Under the pieces are notes generated by a model. It worked only from the letters and a program-made list of their open reading frames with translations, ran no database searches and was not told the DNA's origin. A stretch of 64,000 bases of DNA from Fasciola hepatica (lineage: Eukaryota > Platyhelminthes > Trematoda > Plagiorchiida > Fasciolidae). Positions 31,069 to 42,226 of this stretch are shown one piece after another. Each line of letters starts with the position of its first letter. The stretch's first letter is position 1. Made by a program: the position numbers and the translations under genes. The stretch covers positions 25,951,001 to 26,015,000 of the forward strand of contig CANUEZ040000024.1 in the NCBI GenBank assembly GCA_948099385.1, written 5' to 3'.

Positions 31069-34000
31069 ACCTGAAACTCAAACTGCTTTGCACTCCCCGC
31101 GTAAGCCGATCCCAATTTAATTAACTTAAACACAGCTTAGTCCTATCGTACTGCTACTGAGTTGTACAAACCCGACCTTTGGAGTTTGTGAATAGTTCGT
31201 GTTGTTATGATAAGCTGTACTCCTTGACCATGCCTTGTGCATGTGTCTTGGTCCCAGTAGAGAAATATACCAATATTATTATCCTGCCTGCTGGCGGTGT
31301 AGCCACAAATTTGCTTGGCACCCTTGTCCTTCTGCAGCCATATTCGCGGTAGACATATACACTGATTCTGTCGTTCTAGGCGGTAATTCCCCCTACTTAC
31401 CTCCTAGGCTGAAGGCATCTGTTTACCACGTGGCGGCACATTATGCCAGATCATCTGCTTCGAATATACACTTCCAGACTGTTGTAACCTCGCGCAATGC
31501 CCTAAAAGAAAACTCGTTTTTTGCGCTAACAGCCATTTGGCCCGCATTTTCTTGAATCTTCAAGGCCACGCCGTGCATAATATTTGGACTGCTATCGAAG
31601 GAACCACCTGAGGCTTCCGTTGTTCCATTACATGACCCTCTGTCGCCCCTCGAGTGCATTAGGGACATGCTTTTGTTCAACGGTGTGAGTGTTCACGCAA
31701 ATCTGCTGTCCAGCTTTCATCCACATCAGTGGCTCTTCTTCTGGTCTGGATTGGCGTGGCCGCTAGTTCCGCCTTCATTTCTGTCACGCCCCCTCACTTG
31801 ATGGACGCAGTCGCTGAGAGTCCACCCAACTTATATCCTGTGCGCTACTATTTTACCCGCTGCGTGCACCTTTCACCTACTGCCCAATCAACCGTGCGAT
31901 TTTGGCTGGCCGCTTACTATAAGCTGTCCAGCCTGGCTACTGCTAACGTTTGTGGCTTTGAGCGTAGATTGACTTACAGGTGTTTTGTCAGTTTTCGCTG
32001 TCATGAGAAATGGCCACTTGAGTTCCGGTTTTATTGGATCCGGTTGGTTTTGTACCGATGCCGCCTTTGAACTCAGGGGAGTGTCCTGTGCCATCCTTAA
32101 GCGGACTGCTGTGGAGTGCATAAATCTTCATGCCCGGAATAGCAGTGGGTCCCTGTTGCGGGTGCTGGCAAAGACGACGAACAAGAGTCACGACTTCAGC
32201 ACGTTGTTTGCTTTCCAAGGCCTCACTCTATGTTGCTTTGCATATGTCAAGCTATTAGGTAGCCGCACCATCCCTAGGACACTCACAAGGTGCCCTTGTC
32301 TCGCCTCCCTTCCCATCCGCGCTTCTTTGATCTCCGGCTTTGTACAGTTATGCAGAAGATGCTTGCTGTTCCCAAAAACGTCCTCAGTTTTGACACTTAT
32401 TTTTTTGGCTCGTCTTCAAATTTCTCCACCCCCTGTTCAATCGCTTCCAAACCTACCGCCTTCCTGGGTCTGTTTTTGTGCCTTGTAACTGTCCGGCTTG
32501 CCCTTCTTTGTTTGCTCCTCCTTTTTACAAGTAACGGCGCGGGTTGCTAATACCGGGCCGTGTGGCAAATCTTTCACTGGACGTTCTGCCATGGCGCCGT
32601 TTTTCTTACCTAGTCATCCCCGCAATGCACATAAGCATTCTTCTGCCAGAGCGACAAACCGAACACGTGTGCATTTCAAACATACATGTTCACTGAGCAG
32701 CTCATAATTTTTCTTGGTCAGGGCAGAGCAGCGCTGGTGGTAACACTCATTGCACCTATCATACTGTGGGCCTGTCGCAACATATTCTTTGCATCTACTG
32801 GCCCCACATAAGTGTTAATTGCAAATGATCGTCATGCTATCAAAGGGACCAAAAAGTGAAAGCGTGAGGCAAAAACTTCAGGCAGTTGTGATAGTTGTGT
32901 GAACAAACACAGGTATCGAGTGCACAACAAATAAGAGACTTCATCAAAGGGACAGTATTCTACCAAGAACGAGCCAGTCGGGGTATAAATTTCCCAAATA
33001 AAAGATACGTACGTAGCTTTTGCGAAATACCTCTTGGTACTTCAATACCAGGGCTTACAAATGGCAGCAAAACGGACCGCTTCAAAAATTCAAATTGCGC
33101 TTTCCGTTACCGTGGTACTCTGCAATGTGCCATCAAGATCACCAGGGCAATGCTTCCCACAACCCACGAGAATGGGAACGTTATGGGTAAGGAGCGGATG
33201 GTCAGTGCATATTGGCGCAAGTTTAGATAAACCCTGACGTGTTCGTTGAGCCCATAACCAAGGTTGAATGCCACTGCAGGCTATGTCGACCGAAACAAAA
33301 CTGAGAATATACATTCCCACTAGAAACCAAAGGGCCGGAAACGATCAAGCTAAAAAGGACAGCGAAAGAATGGAGGCATAAAACGTTGGGAAACAAATCA
33401 AATGGTAGTAATACAATAAAAGGTACTGAGTACCCCACGACAAAGCAACACACCCATTAAACATGGTCAGGTCGTTGTTCGGTGAAAACAAACTAAATTT
33501 GCCTGGCTTGAGAATCACACGGGGGCCAACAATTTTGAGGTTCTTGTGGTACCTCGTCGTTTCCTTAGCAAACGCATAAATTAGCCCTTTCTAATACACA
33601 TCGACTCCCTGTCCGTCACTCGAAAGCCTAGCACTGCGCGCACACAATACCAAGAAAGTTCTCCTACAACCAATCAGAAAGGGGGCATTCGGTAGAGAAT
33701 TTAATGAGTGCGTATTTGCAAAAGCACAGAAGGTGCTTGTGTGATCAAAATCACCACCACCATCATCGTAATCGTACAGCTTTAAACTGACGACTGCCTT
33801 TCTCGCCATGCTGCACGTAGAAATAAAAGGAGTGAATATACAAGACGGAAAGGAAGTGGACTTACAGGGGTGGGAAAAGAAAAGGAAGCCACAATAACCA
33901 ACAGACGGGGACACAGTCTCACTGTACAAACGCACATCGATCAGCCAATCTAATCTGACAGAAAGTGACAACACGATTGCCGCTGTTCGCGGTTCGCTGC

Positions 34001-34349
34001 CATATCCTTCATCTTCTCCAGTCAGCTGGCTGAGAGATCTTTTGGACTCCAACCACGAAGGAACGAAAGACACAATACTGTACTGTAGACGTATTTTCCG
34101 TGAGTAAAACGCCGCAACAAACGGGGCCTACTAATTTGGGTAGGCCGTAACAGAATACTCTTTGAACTATCGCCCAATACTCCATTCCTGACCTCAGCAT
34201 TTCTCACCCCGGTCATTCCATTTAAACTTAGCCATACCATACAAACGTCGGTGGTCGAAAACTTTGAGGCAAATATCTTGCCCACGCAGACCCCAAATCT
34301 GGCAACTATGTAACAACTGAACGCACTGCAGCACAGTACACACCAAATT

Positions 34350-35208
34350 TCAACTTCAGTGAATTAACCGGTCGACGCTACAAGTGCTGCAGTCCAGCTT
34401 GCGCACTCACGCTTTGGATAAACGCGTGTCGACCCCTGCCACTGTGCTCCGATCCGTCTTCATGCTGTTGCTGAACTAACCAGAGTAGCTGAAAATGGCC
34501 AGCACCTCTCATCATGCGTCAGGCTTGGAACCGTTCACTTCCAGTCCTACAACATTATTTTACACTTTGCAGGTGTAAATCCTATGTCGAACAGAGCCAC
34601 AGTCCTTGCAATTCTACCTAGTGCACGTTGTGCACATTTTGTGCAATCGAACAAGAGAACAAGGTGTTCCGCGGAGTCTAGCTTACACAGCCTCTCGCTA
34701 TCTCCCAGTTCGACTCTTACATCCTGAAGATTTTGCAAGACATTCTCCATCATCTCGTCCGCAATAAACTTAAACAGGAGTAGTAGCATGGCAAATCTTT
34801 TTCGAATACCGATGGTTGTTTCAAATGGGGCGGATAGTTTACCGTAAACCTTTACTCGGCTAGAATTAAGATAGTACAGTGGCCTTGGTAGGTTCACGAA
34901 ATTCTGTGGCATACCTTTTCCATAAAAGCTGTGAATAGCGCCATCTGACCAACTGAATTGAAGGTGCCCTCAAGGTCGAGGGAAACCATCATTGTCTGTC
35001 TACGGTGTATGTGACGCGTCTCAACTAATTGACGGCAACTATCATCATAAAGGATCAAAGAGCCCGACTGACGACGGGAAACAGAAAACTCATTACTAGT
35101 GCAATTATGGAGTGCCTCGCGGACGCCGAGTATTACGTAAACGACAATGTGTTCAATGTAGCCCGCAGAGTCCCTACGAACGCGCCGAAAGTCGAGAAGA
35201 AACGACAT
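34350..35208 (-). pseudogene. RTE-like LINE RT remnant
   Basis: On minus, HIHRRQTMMVSLDLEGTFNSVG (35010-34945) corresponds to the RT palm segment, with the expected KAAFD aspartate lost. MPQNFVNLPRPLYYLNSSRVKVYGKL follows at 34912-34835. The stretch KLDSAEHLVLLFDC (about 34690-34650) occupies the catalytic YADD position and retains neither aspartate. FTPAKCKIML (34575-34547) and a C-terminal thumb-like segment continue to about 34350 in other frames. The gap between 34945 and 34912 has a frameshift. The assignment to RTE rather than another GVRQG-type LINE clade is tentative; the LINE identity is firmer. Confidence 0.7.
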
Positions 35209-36168
35209 TTACAAACGAGAGAGGCTGTGGCAATCAAATTACTCAATTCATTGCTTTGTTCTCAAAAACCTTCGATAAAGCACTCGAACAACTCCTGCCT
35301 CGATTTGAGACTCGCCGTATAACAGAAAACTTTCCTCATTCTGAACCTTACGTATCAAGGCGGTGAGTGACTTCACCAATTGGAGGGAGTGATCAAGCGG
35401 ATGACCCAATCTCCACTCCAGACTTTGGATTAATTGAACTCCCCAAGGAATCGCTGTTGTTGACGTCGGAGTAACTACAATACATCACGGCCAACTGAAC
35501 TCCCCCTTGAAGCATGCGGCCCAGCGGCCAAGCCCTGCTCTTCGCCATGAATGAGACCTCCATTTTTATCACATGTCGATTCCCTGACCGAAGTTCAACG
35601 TCCGCTGGTGTCACGAATAAGTTCAAACAGTCATTAGCCGTCACTTGGGGCAGGAGGACACTCCATCAGCTTCGGCCATCGCGTTCATCGGGGGCGTTAA
35701 CGAGAAAGGACGCTGGAGTGCCAACCGCGTGCACTCCCACAAGGCCTGAGTACAGAGGCCGCAAGCTGGCGTGTGCTGGGGCAGTGTTTCAGATATAGCG
35801 CTTGCGGTTGCCACGTGCGCAAAACGTGCAGCCAAACAAGTGAAGAATAGGGTGCACGTAGAGATTCGGGTGCCTCCGCACGCGGTCCAGTGAGCTATAG
35901 CTTCATTTGCAGTATCTGGCCAATCGAGTAAAGCTGGGCCGTAAATTTCAGATTGTATGGATACGGCTAAGTCTACTTGTGACCAGTCAGCACGTTGTCT
36001 GCCAACGAATGCATGCCTATTTCTGTATATAAACGAGTGAGCACCAACGGAATGTAACAGAATGCATACCGGCTGTTTTTTTCTGGTCTTGTCTTTCTTC
36101 CAGGGCGCGTAATCTGAATCCAAGTTGTATAATTACGTACAAGCGTCCGATTAGATACGATTATTACA
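35209..36168. other. Stretch containing the probable 5' LTR of the Mag-like gypsy element
   Basis: The right end TTATTACA at 36161-36168 directly precedes a PBS-like sequence, so an LTR should end here. I could not find its partner near 39.7-40.2 kb, and the left end is unknown. The 160-codon minus open frame (35641-36123) has no recognised motif. Confidence 0.4.
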
Positions 36169-36199
36169 TTTGGCGTCGAGGCTTGGGTTTATTAACCTT

Positions 36200-37000
36200 T
36201 GATTACTTGAAACTGTGCAAAAATCCATCTCAAGTCGAAGAATGGGTCGAACGAGTCAAGCTCTGGTGCAGTGTTCTTAAAGAAGACAGGCAATAACAAT
36301 CGGCTTTATTCCTCACTTTAGGCGGCTGCAATTTGTTTTCTTTTTTAAAGAATTTGGCTGATCTCGATGCGCCGGCAAAACCACCATTTGAGAAACTGAA
36401 AGAACTTCTGCTGAACCGCAGTTTGCCTGTCTATATCCAGGCCACCGAACATAAAATTTAACATTTTGTGAGGACAAGGCGTTTCTGGTCACGATTTTAT
36501 TCTGTAACTGGATTGGCAGGCTGCCCGAAGCAGTTAAGGAGATGTGTTGAAGGAGACGCTTTGTGATTGACTAGTTTTCGGAACCAATAACATTATGCTA
36601 CAGCGGCGCTTACTGGATAAGAAGAGCTGGAGCTTCTCAGAGGCTCACAGAATTTCTGGGTAGTCTGATGATGTGCTATCCGTTACCACATACAAGACCA
36701 TATTTTGTTTCAGCAAAAGACGTCCAAGCCGACGCATCCATACCGTAACCACCAAGAACACGTCAAACAATCATGCCATTCCGATGCTGCTGTGCGTCAC
36801 AAACAGGTGAACAGTTGCATATAATGCAGAAATTTCTATTTGCCCTTAACTTGTCGAATCCTTCAGACCGTATGCCATGCTTGTTGCAAAACAGGCCGCA
36901 TACAGAAGGTGTGTCGGGGTTCCAAATGCAAAGTGATAGGGGTGACCGGAACGAATAAACCCGAAGATACCAAACCCATCTACACATTGAAGACCACCGG
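36200..37000 (+). pseudogene. gag: gag pseudogene of Mag-like gypsy
   Basis: The start reads KLCKNPSQVEEWVERVKLWC and continues after a stop with FLTLGGCNLFSFLKNLADL and PPFEKLKELLLNR (about 36210-36420). This is the capsid layout of Mag-type Gag, where a W-rich start is followed by a loading and length-measuring helix region. Near 36866-36909, CHACCKTGRIQKVC is a CCHC knuckle with His changed to Arg, so zinc binding is probably lost. At least four stops occur. Confidence 0.7.
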
Positions 37001-37029
37001 TCAGAACTATCAATTACTTTAAAAACTCG

Positions 37030-39500
37030 GGGTCACTTTATTGCAAATTTTAACGTGGGTTCTTTTGTAGATACGAGAAGTTATCAGTCCACCATTCAAG
37101 AGAATGTGCTGGAGATGATTCCTCCCAGGGCAACCGTAGAACCTACTGATAAATGCTTTCAGGTTGTAACCGACCACCGTCACACCCTGTTTGGTTAAAC
37201 GTTTCTGGCTGTGCCATCCAATCAACAGACGTACTTTCTGATTTGCTTCCTGATACCACTGGATAGTCCCTCTATCCTGGGACCGAACGATTTGTGAAAC
37301 ATTATCCACTCACTTTCCGTTTACACATCGTCAGCCACTCCCGTAGATCCTGTGGTTCTCCAACAGCTAGTGATTCTATGTTCCGACAAATGTAGCGGGA
37401 TGGCAGTGGAGCCGGTCAAACTGGAAGCCAACGGTGATCTGGTGTTCATCCAACAAAGAGTCCTGCCGTGCGGTCAAAAAGAAGGTGTCTTGAACGCACT
37501 GAAGCAAGTGGAGCATGGGAGTGGGATCATTTCAGTAAGTTCGTCGCCTTGGGCGACTCTGGCAGCGGTGGCAATAGAAAGAGATTGGGAAAAGCCGAGT
37601 ATTTGTGGAGACTACAGACTCACTTTGAACCCACGACTGCGGAGATGTCCGGCGATTACTGCGGAACCCGAGGATTTTATGAAGCTCATGTTCAGCAGCA
37701 CATTGACCCGTGTCATGGCATGTCAAGATGACGTAGTCATCTTTGTTGCATCGAAGAAGGAACACGATCATCGGTTTTAGCAGACCCTGGAACCATTTGT
37801 AGTAAACATTTTTCTGATTAACTCTTCAGAGTGCAAGTTTAATTTCCGGGAAATGAATTTCCTTAGGTTCATGGTAAGCATCAGTGAATGCCGAACGGAC
37901 CCAGATCTTTTCGAACGCATTGCCAAAATAAAGTTACCAGAGAATTAAACACACTTAGGGTAGATCATTTTTTGTCTGCAATACCGTTCCAGGTTCATAC
38001 CGAATTTTCGAGAAGGAGAAGCAGCCTTCTTTTCCTCGCCCAGTGATCCAACTTGTGGCAGCGGAGGAGCCAATGCAAGAAAGTCCTGTGAGATCTCATC
38101 AACAGCATAGCTGGACGTCCAACGTTGGCCCCATTTGCACCATTCAAATAAGCAGTGCTCACCATGGATACATCTAAGACTGGAATCGATACTGTGCTCG
38201 AGCAAAGTGGATGACCGACCATCTGTATTTCTGGACTTCCAAATACTGCTGAGCGAGGATACGCGCAGACTGGCTGTATTCCGGGAGAAATGATGTCTTA
38301 TTAAGTACCTGTTTGGGTTAAAGTTCACAACTGCCATGGATCACCAAGAGCCACAACTTTTATTCGACCCGAACAGGTCCGTTGCCAGGTCCACAGTCGC
38401 CGTGATGCAACGATGGAGTATTGCCCCGGCTGCGTATAGTTACCATATCCTACACTGGCCTAAGAGAAAATCAAGCACGCCGATTTTCTATCAAAATTCA
38501 CGCGATCCACCACAGCCGAACAGTATTATTTCATGTTGCCTTCCTCTCCAGTGTCGCGAGAGGGGTTGCCCAAATGCACTAGACGATATCACCCGCCAGC
38601 ACTTTCTGCTATCAATAAAGGCTGGCAGCCGGAGGTGAAGTGGAAGTACCTGCAGGTTTTCCTGAACAGAGAGGAATTTAGCATATAACCTGACGAATTA
38701 CTGTGTCGTGGCGATCGGTTGGTCATACCTCCTCCTCTATTCAGAGCGGTTCCAGAAGATCTGCTTAAAGGTCACTCGGAGGTGAAAAGATGAACTCTCT
38801 GGCTCGGCGAATGTGTTGATGGCCTAAGATGAATGCGGACATGCGTAAAACAGCCACGAACCGTGATGCTTTTCCACTTAAAGCTAAGTCAAAACCGAAC
38901 AACTGGAGCCCATGGCCCGAAAGCTACATACCATGGCAAAGCATACACGCCGATTCCTGCTGTCCGTTCCTAAACAGACATCATGCCACAGTAGTGATCA
39001 GCTGATACTCAAAGCAGCCTGAAGTATTCTTAATATCTCTGCCAACCACGCCGTTCGTAATCCAGGCTCTAAAGAAATGCTTTAGTCAGGAAGGCAGCCC
39101 ACAAGTGCCAGCCACCGATAATGGTTACCAGTTCTGTGCACCTGAGTCAAAAGTTTGGTTGGATAGCCTTGGCTGTAGACATCTTAAAACGGTATCTCAT
39201 CACCTATGTTCTAACGGTGCTGCGGAAAATTCCGTACGTACTTTGAAGAGTGAAATCACCTCAGCCAATCCGAGAACTTTGCCGATTTTGGAGACTTTTC
39301 CGGACAATTTTCTATTGCGCCATTGGAACTCAGTGCATTCGACGACGAAAGAAACTCCAACCAAGTTGTTCGGATCAAGATCATCACTAAGATGCCTGAG
39401 TTCCGGAGATGTTACATAATTTCGAGGCAACTAGCTCCGACCAGCTCGATGGGTTGTTACAAGACAACCTGGTCGAGCCATGGTCGAAAACATGGACCTT
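37030..39500 (+). pseudogene. pol: pol pseudogene of Mag-like gypsy with RT deletion
   Basis: The protease active site reads FVDTRSYQSTI (about 37060) where FVDTGS is expected, so the flap-side Gly is lost. RT begins GMAVEPVKLEANGD (about 37398) and has ICGDYRLTLNPRLRR near 37605. It then jumps from PEDFMK directly to TRVMACQDDVVIF (about 37710-37745), so the central fingers and palm between these motifs are deleted while QDD remains. RNase H has TTAMDHQEPQLLFDPNRSVARST (about 38320-38395). The integrase finger region is scrambled (38640-38890). The core has IHADSC (about 38950), ATDNGYQFC (39109-39135) and GAAENSVR (about 39220). Multiple frameshifts are present. Confidence 0.82.
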
Positions 39501-39715
39501 AGGGACTTAACCGCACACCAAAGCGGCCTTAGTTAACTTCATATCGCAAAAACTCACGAATGCGTGGCAAAAATCGTGACAGAAAAAGGATTGTGCTGCT
39601 CCAAACAAGGAAGACGAAAGGGCCAATGATGCCCAACTACAGCCTATGGCGCCAGCCCAAATATCTGTACGCCAGGCAGGACAAATCGATGAGGAACTTC
39701 TGAGGGAGGAACTTC

Positions 39716-40189
39716 GTAGTGATTTGAGTGCCACACAATTGCGTGCGATCGGCCGATTAGATGGGACTTATAAAGCTTGATCAGCCGCTTACTATAGAGT
39801 GCCACCTCGGAAGACCATCCACAAGAGGGCTTCGATTTCCGAGTATGGCAAGAGAATGAGTACATCGCAAGTGCTATTGCCAGTAAACTAATCAAATGTT
39901 GCAAATCCTGGTAACTTTGAAACCTTTTGTAGGTTCGAACTGCAGCTCCATGGTCCTCGAATCCGGTGGTATTTCCCGTGGATGGCCTCCGGTCACCTGA
40001 AGGGCGGACCAGATACAGCAACAATAGAAAAGTGAAAGGTTGGTCCGAAAAGAAAAGAATTATTGAGAAAATAAAGGCAAACCACTGACAGACACCGTTT
40101 TGTTTGCATGAGAGTGGGTTGATAACATTGATCCACAGGGAGGAAAGTGGAAGAACGTAAAAGGGGTGTGGTGGTCCTTCTTTCATGTA
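39716..40189. other. Probable start of the Mag-like 3' LTR and junction DNA
   Basis: A TATA-like TTATAAAG at about 39767 follows the purine tract. The 180-codon minus open frame (39644-40186) crosses the junction and has no domain. The right end of this LTR was not located. Confidence 0.35.
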
Positions 40190-41415
40190 ATTCGCCTATC
40201 TTGCATGGGGGGGGGGGCACAAGAGCAAGCGCAGTGGATGATGGCCTGCTTCGGCGTGGCAAATGCATTTCTTGCGGTTTCTGTGAAAACCGGTTGCTTA
40301 ATCTTGCTTTTCATCAAATCTGTGAGCGGCTGAACTAGTTGAGCCCACTTTGGAATGGAACGCTGGTAGAAGTTGACCAACCCATTGAAACGCCGTAGTT
40401 GCTTGGATGAAGTATATTCCGGGTAGTCCAGGATGGCTTGCATCCTTTCTTGCAATAGCACAACTCCTGTAGAAGTAACCTTGCGGAGGGGTGTCGGTTC
40501 GGCTGTTTCTGGGATATCTGTCTCCGCTGATGACATTTGGTTATATGCTCACACTAAATCTATCCGACTGAAAATAACCTAACCCGCTAAACTAGATGTG
40601 AGGTCCGTGACATGCGGGGCAGTGTCGTTCGGGCGTAGTCACTCGTTTGAGTGACCAACAACCCGCCATGGTCTCCAGTCGCTAGGTGACTTCTTCAAAA
40701 CCATGTGTAGGGGTCATGCCCACGGACTGTTGGGAGGCCGGATAAATTCCGAGTTGAGGACACGTTGTAGCTCGGAGCGGGCTACACGAAGCTTGTCTGG
40801 AGCAGACCTGACGGGTCGAGCGTAAACCGGGGCCCTGTGCGACGATGTGATGGGCCATGTCGGTGGTGACTGGAGGCAGGTTACTGCTTGAGCCGACAAG
40901 ATTAGGATATCCGCTGAATGAACTACCGAATTCTGGTTTGGGCGTGGGAAATGACGTGAGGACCGCCGATGATTGAGCTTGAGTTTGGGAACCAACAACG
41001 AGGCTTGATGTGGTTCGATCTACGAGCTGTCGCTTGCCGGAATCGGCTACTAGACCCTAACTTTCTGAAAATCTGAGCCCGGAATAACTTGGTGCACTTG
41101 GGTGACGAAGAAAACCCACGGGAAAGGAGGACGCAGGCCAAGGTCTAGGGTGATAGAATGACTGCGGTATGTTCGGATTAGAGTGCCGTTGGAGGCCCGC
41201 AGTGTGAGAGCTGTAGGAGAGACAGTGGAGCATTTTGAGACGGGCATTATACTGACCTGTGATCCCATTTCGATAAGGAGACGCATACCGGTAGTCATGT
41301 CCTTAAGTAACTGAGGCGAATAGAAACAGGAGGCCAAAGGATGTTTTTTGAGATACCGTCCAACTCGTGTCGCACACGCTTGGGGTCTATAAAATCGTTG
41401 TCCTTTTGGGTTCAC
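40190..41415 (-). pseudogene. pol: Second CsRn1-like gypsy fragment (protease and RT)
   Basis: On minus the protease region (41415-41050) reads GMRLLIEMGSQVSI, with the catalytic Asp-Thr replaced by Glu-Met, then ALTLRASNGTLIRTY. The RT N-terminus at 40830-40715 reads PDKLRVARSELQ and IRPPNSPWA. A later RT segment at 40536-40250 reads ILDYPEYTSSKQLRRFNGLVNFYQRS and QLVQPLTDLM, the thumb before RNase H. The catalytic YxDD segment between these parts is missing. The fragment stops near 40200 at a G11 run. It is similar to but clearly distinct from the element at 346-5564, and lies in the opposite orientation. Confidence 0.8.
40207..40217. repeat. G11 homopolymer
   Basis: Eleven G on + at the edge of the CsRn1-like fragment. 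Confidence 0.95.
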
Positions 41416-42046
41416 CTCCTAGGTTTATGCCCGTGTATTTATTGTTCATCAATTCTAAAAGCCACAGGATTACTAAGTCTCGACCGGTTAGACGCCTGCT
41501 GCCTCTTGTGAGATGTGAGTGAGATTGGACCACTGAGTTGGTATTTTGTAGTCATGTTTATCGGCCTCCCAGCGGATTCATTAGGCAAGATAGAATTATC
41601 GTCGGATAAGGTAAAGTACGCAAAACTAGAGTGCCCAAAACCGCGATCCTGCGAAAACCCCCTGACAAACGAGTGAATGATATCAGATTTTATTTTGGGT
41701 AACTCACTGCCAATTATCAAAGAATCCCTGTCCAGTGCCGAGCAAAACTCGTGCTCGGAAATGTGTCAAAGAGAAAACTATGCGCCGATTGGAATCCCGC
41801 TAAGGAAATGAAAGTGCGTCAATACACAGAATTACATCCTCAAGCGAATTTTATTCTTCTCTTCATTCTTTAAGTTGTCCGTTCTTAAGTTTTGTAAATC
41901 AAAATAACCAAGTAGCAACTGATATTTCGCATTATTCCAAGAGCTATGCCGGTGCGCTTGGGTCTCCGAAATCAAGCTTGGCTCTCTTCGATACCACTCT
42001 TGGAAGCGAATGAGCTAAAACGCACTCAAATGACGTAGACTCAAAT
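41416..42046. other. Unassigned stretch
   Basis: The 93-codon minus frame at 41439-41720 lies upstream of the protease fragment but does not read like Gag. Confidence 0.3.
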
Positions 42047-42226
42047 ATGTCTTCAGTTGAGGGTGAACCATCAAAGGAAGAGCTTTCCCGAATTGAAGGC
42101 AGACTTAATATTCGAAGAATAAAATTTGAGTTCGAGGAACAGTTTTGGTCCGTTAAAGATTGTGGTATGGCTCACAGACTGACCGTAGACGATGAAGCTG
42201 GACGCTTTGAATTAGTATTACATTGA
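42047..42226 (+). CDS. Small ORF, 59 codons, unknown
   Basis: The ATG at 42047 (context AAATATGTC) opens a highly charged frame ending TGA at 42226. It reads MSSVEGEPSKEELSRIEGRL at the start and FELVLH at the end. The composition is protein-like: alternating acidic and basic residues, no low complexity. The frame past the stop continues with KAKGHIRIEERRSSAK, so the stop may be a recent nonsense change in a longer exon. I do not recognise the family. It could be a host exon, a transposase fragment, or chance. Confidence 0.35.
   Translation: MSSVEGEPSKEELSRIEGRLNIRRIKFEFEEQFWSVKDCGMAHRLTVDDEAGRFELVLH

Larger units (their letters stand above)
25251..34340. other. Long unassigned stretch, pyrimidine-rich on +
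   Basis: About 9 kb without a domain I can defend. The + strand is visibly C/T-rich through much of 25.3-32.6 kb. Short related segments occur: AGCCGGAACATC...CAGACTGC is present at about 26056-26082 and 29739-29763, suggesting copies of an unknown repeat. A trinucleotide run lies at 27552-27592, a G11 run at 28337-28347, and a tRNA-like SINE head at 31014-31068. Open frames such as 26504-26965 and 33591-34073 have low-complexity, hydrophobic or Ser/Pro-rich composition and look fortuitous. Confidence 0.5.
36169..39715 (+). mobile_element. Mag-like Ty3/gypsy retrotransposon, degenerate
   Basis: The order PBS, gag, protease, RT, RNase H, integrase is preserved on +. The PBS candidate is TGGCGTCGAGGCTTGGG at 36171-36187, right after an LTR end ...TTACA. 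A purine-rich GAGGGAGGAA at 39699-39708 may be the polypurine tract, and TTATAAAG at about 39767 could be the TATA box of a 3' LTR. Every coding domain carries lesions. Confidence 0.8.

Noticed and set aside
31441..32218. Minus-strand frames that might be a LINE ORF1
   Set aside because: Basic and Gln/Ser-rich in places but no RRM-like or finger motif, and no neighbouring ORF2.
33591..34073. 160-codon open frame on minus
   Set aside because: Includes a DDGGGD simple stretch from a trinucleotide run and has no motif; looks fortuitous.
35641..36123. 160-codon open frame on minus
   Set aside because: Overlaps the probable LTR of the plus-strand gypsy element; no recognisable domain.
39925..39975. 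tRNA-like sequence with GGTTCGAA
   Set aside because: GGTTCGAACTGC lacks the following CC and has no A box at the right distance.
39644..40186. 180-codon open frame on minus
   Set aside because: Spans the gypsy integrase tail and LTR junction on the opposite strand; a shadow of non-coding sequence.
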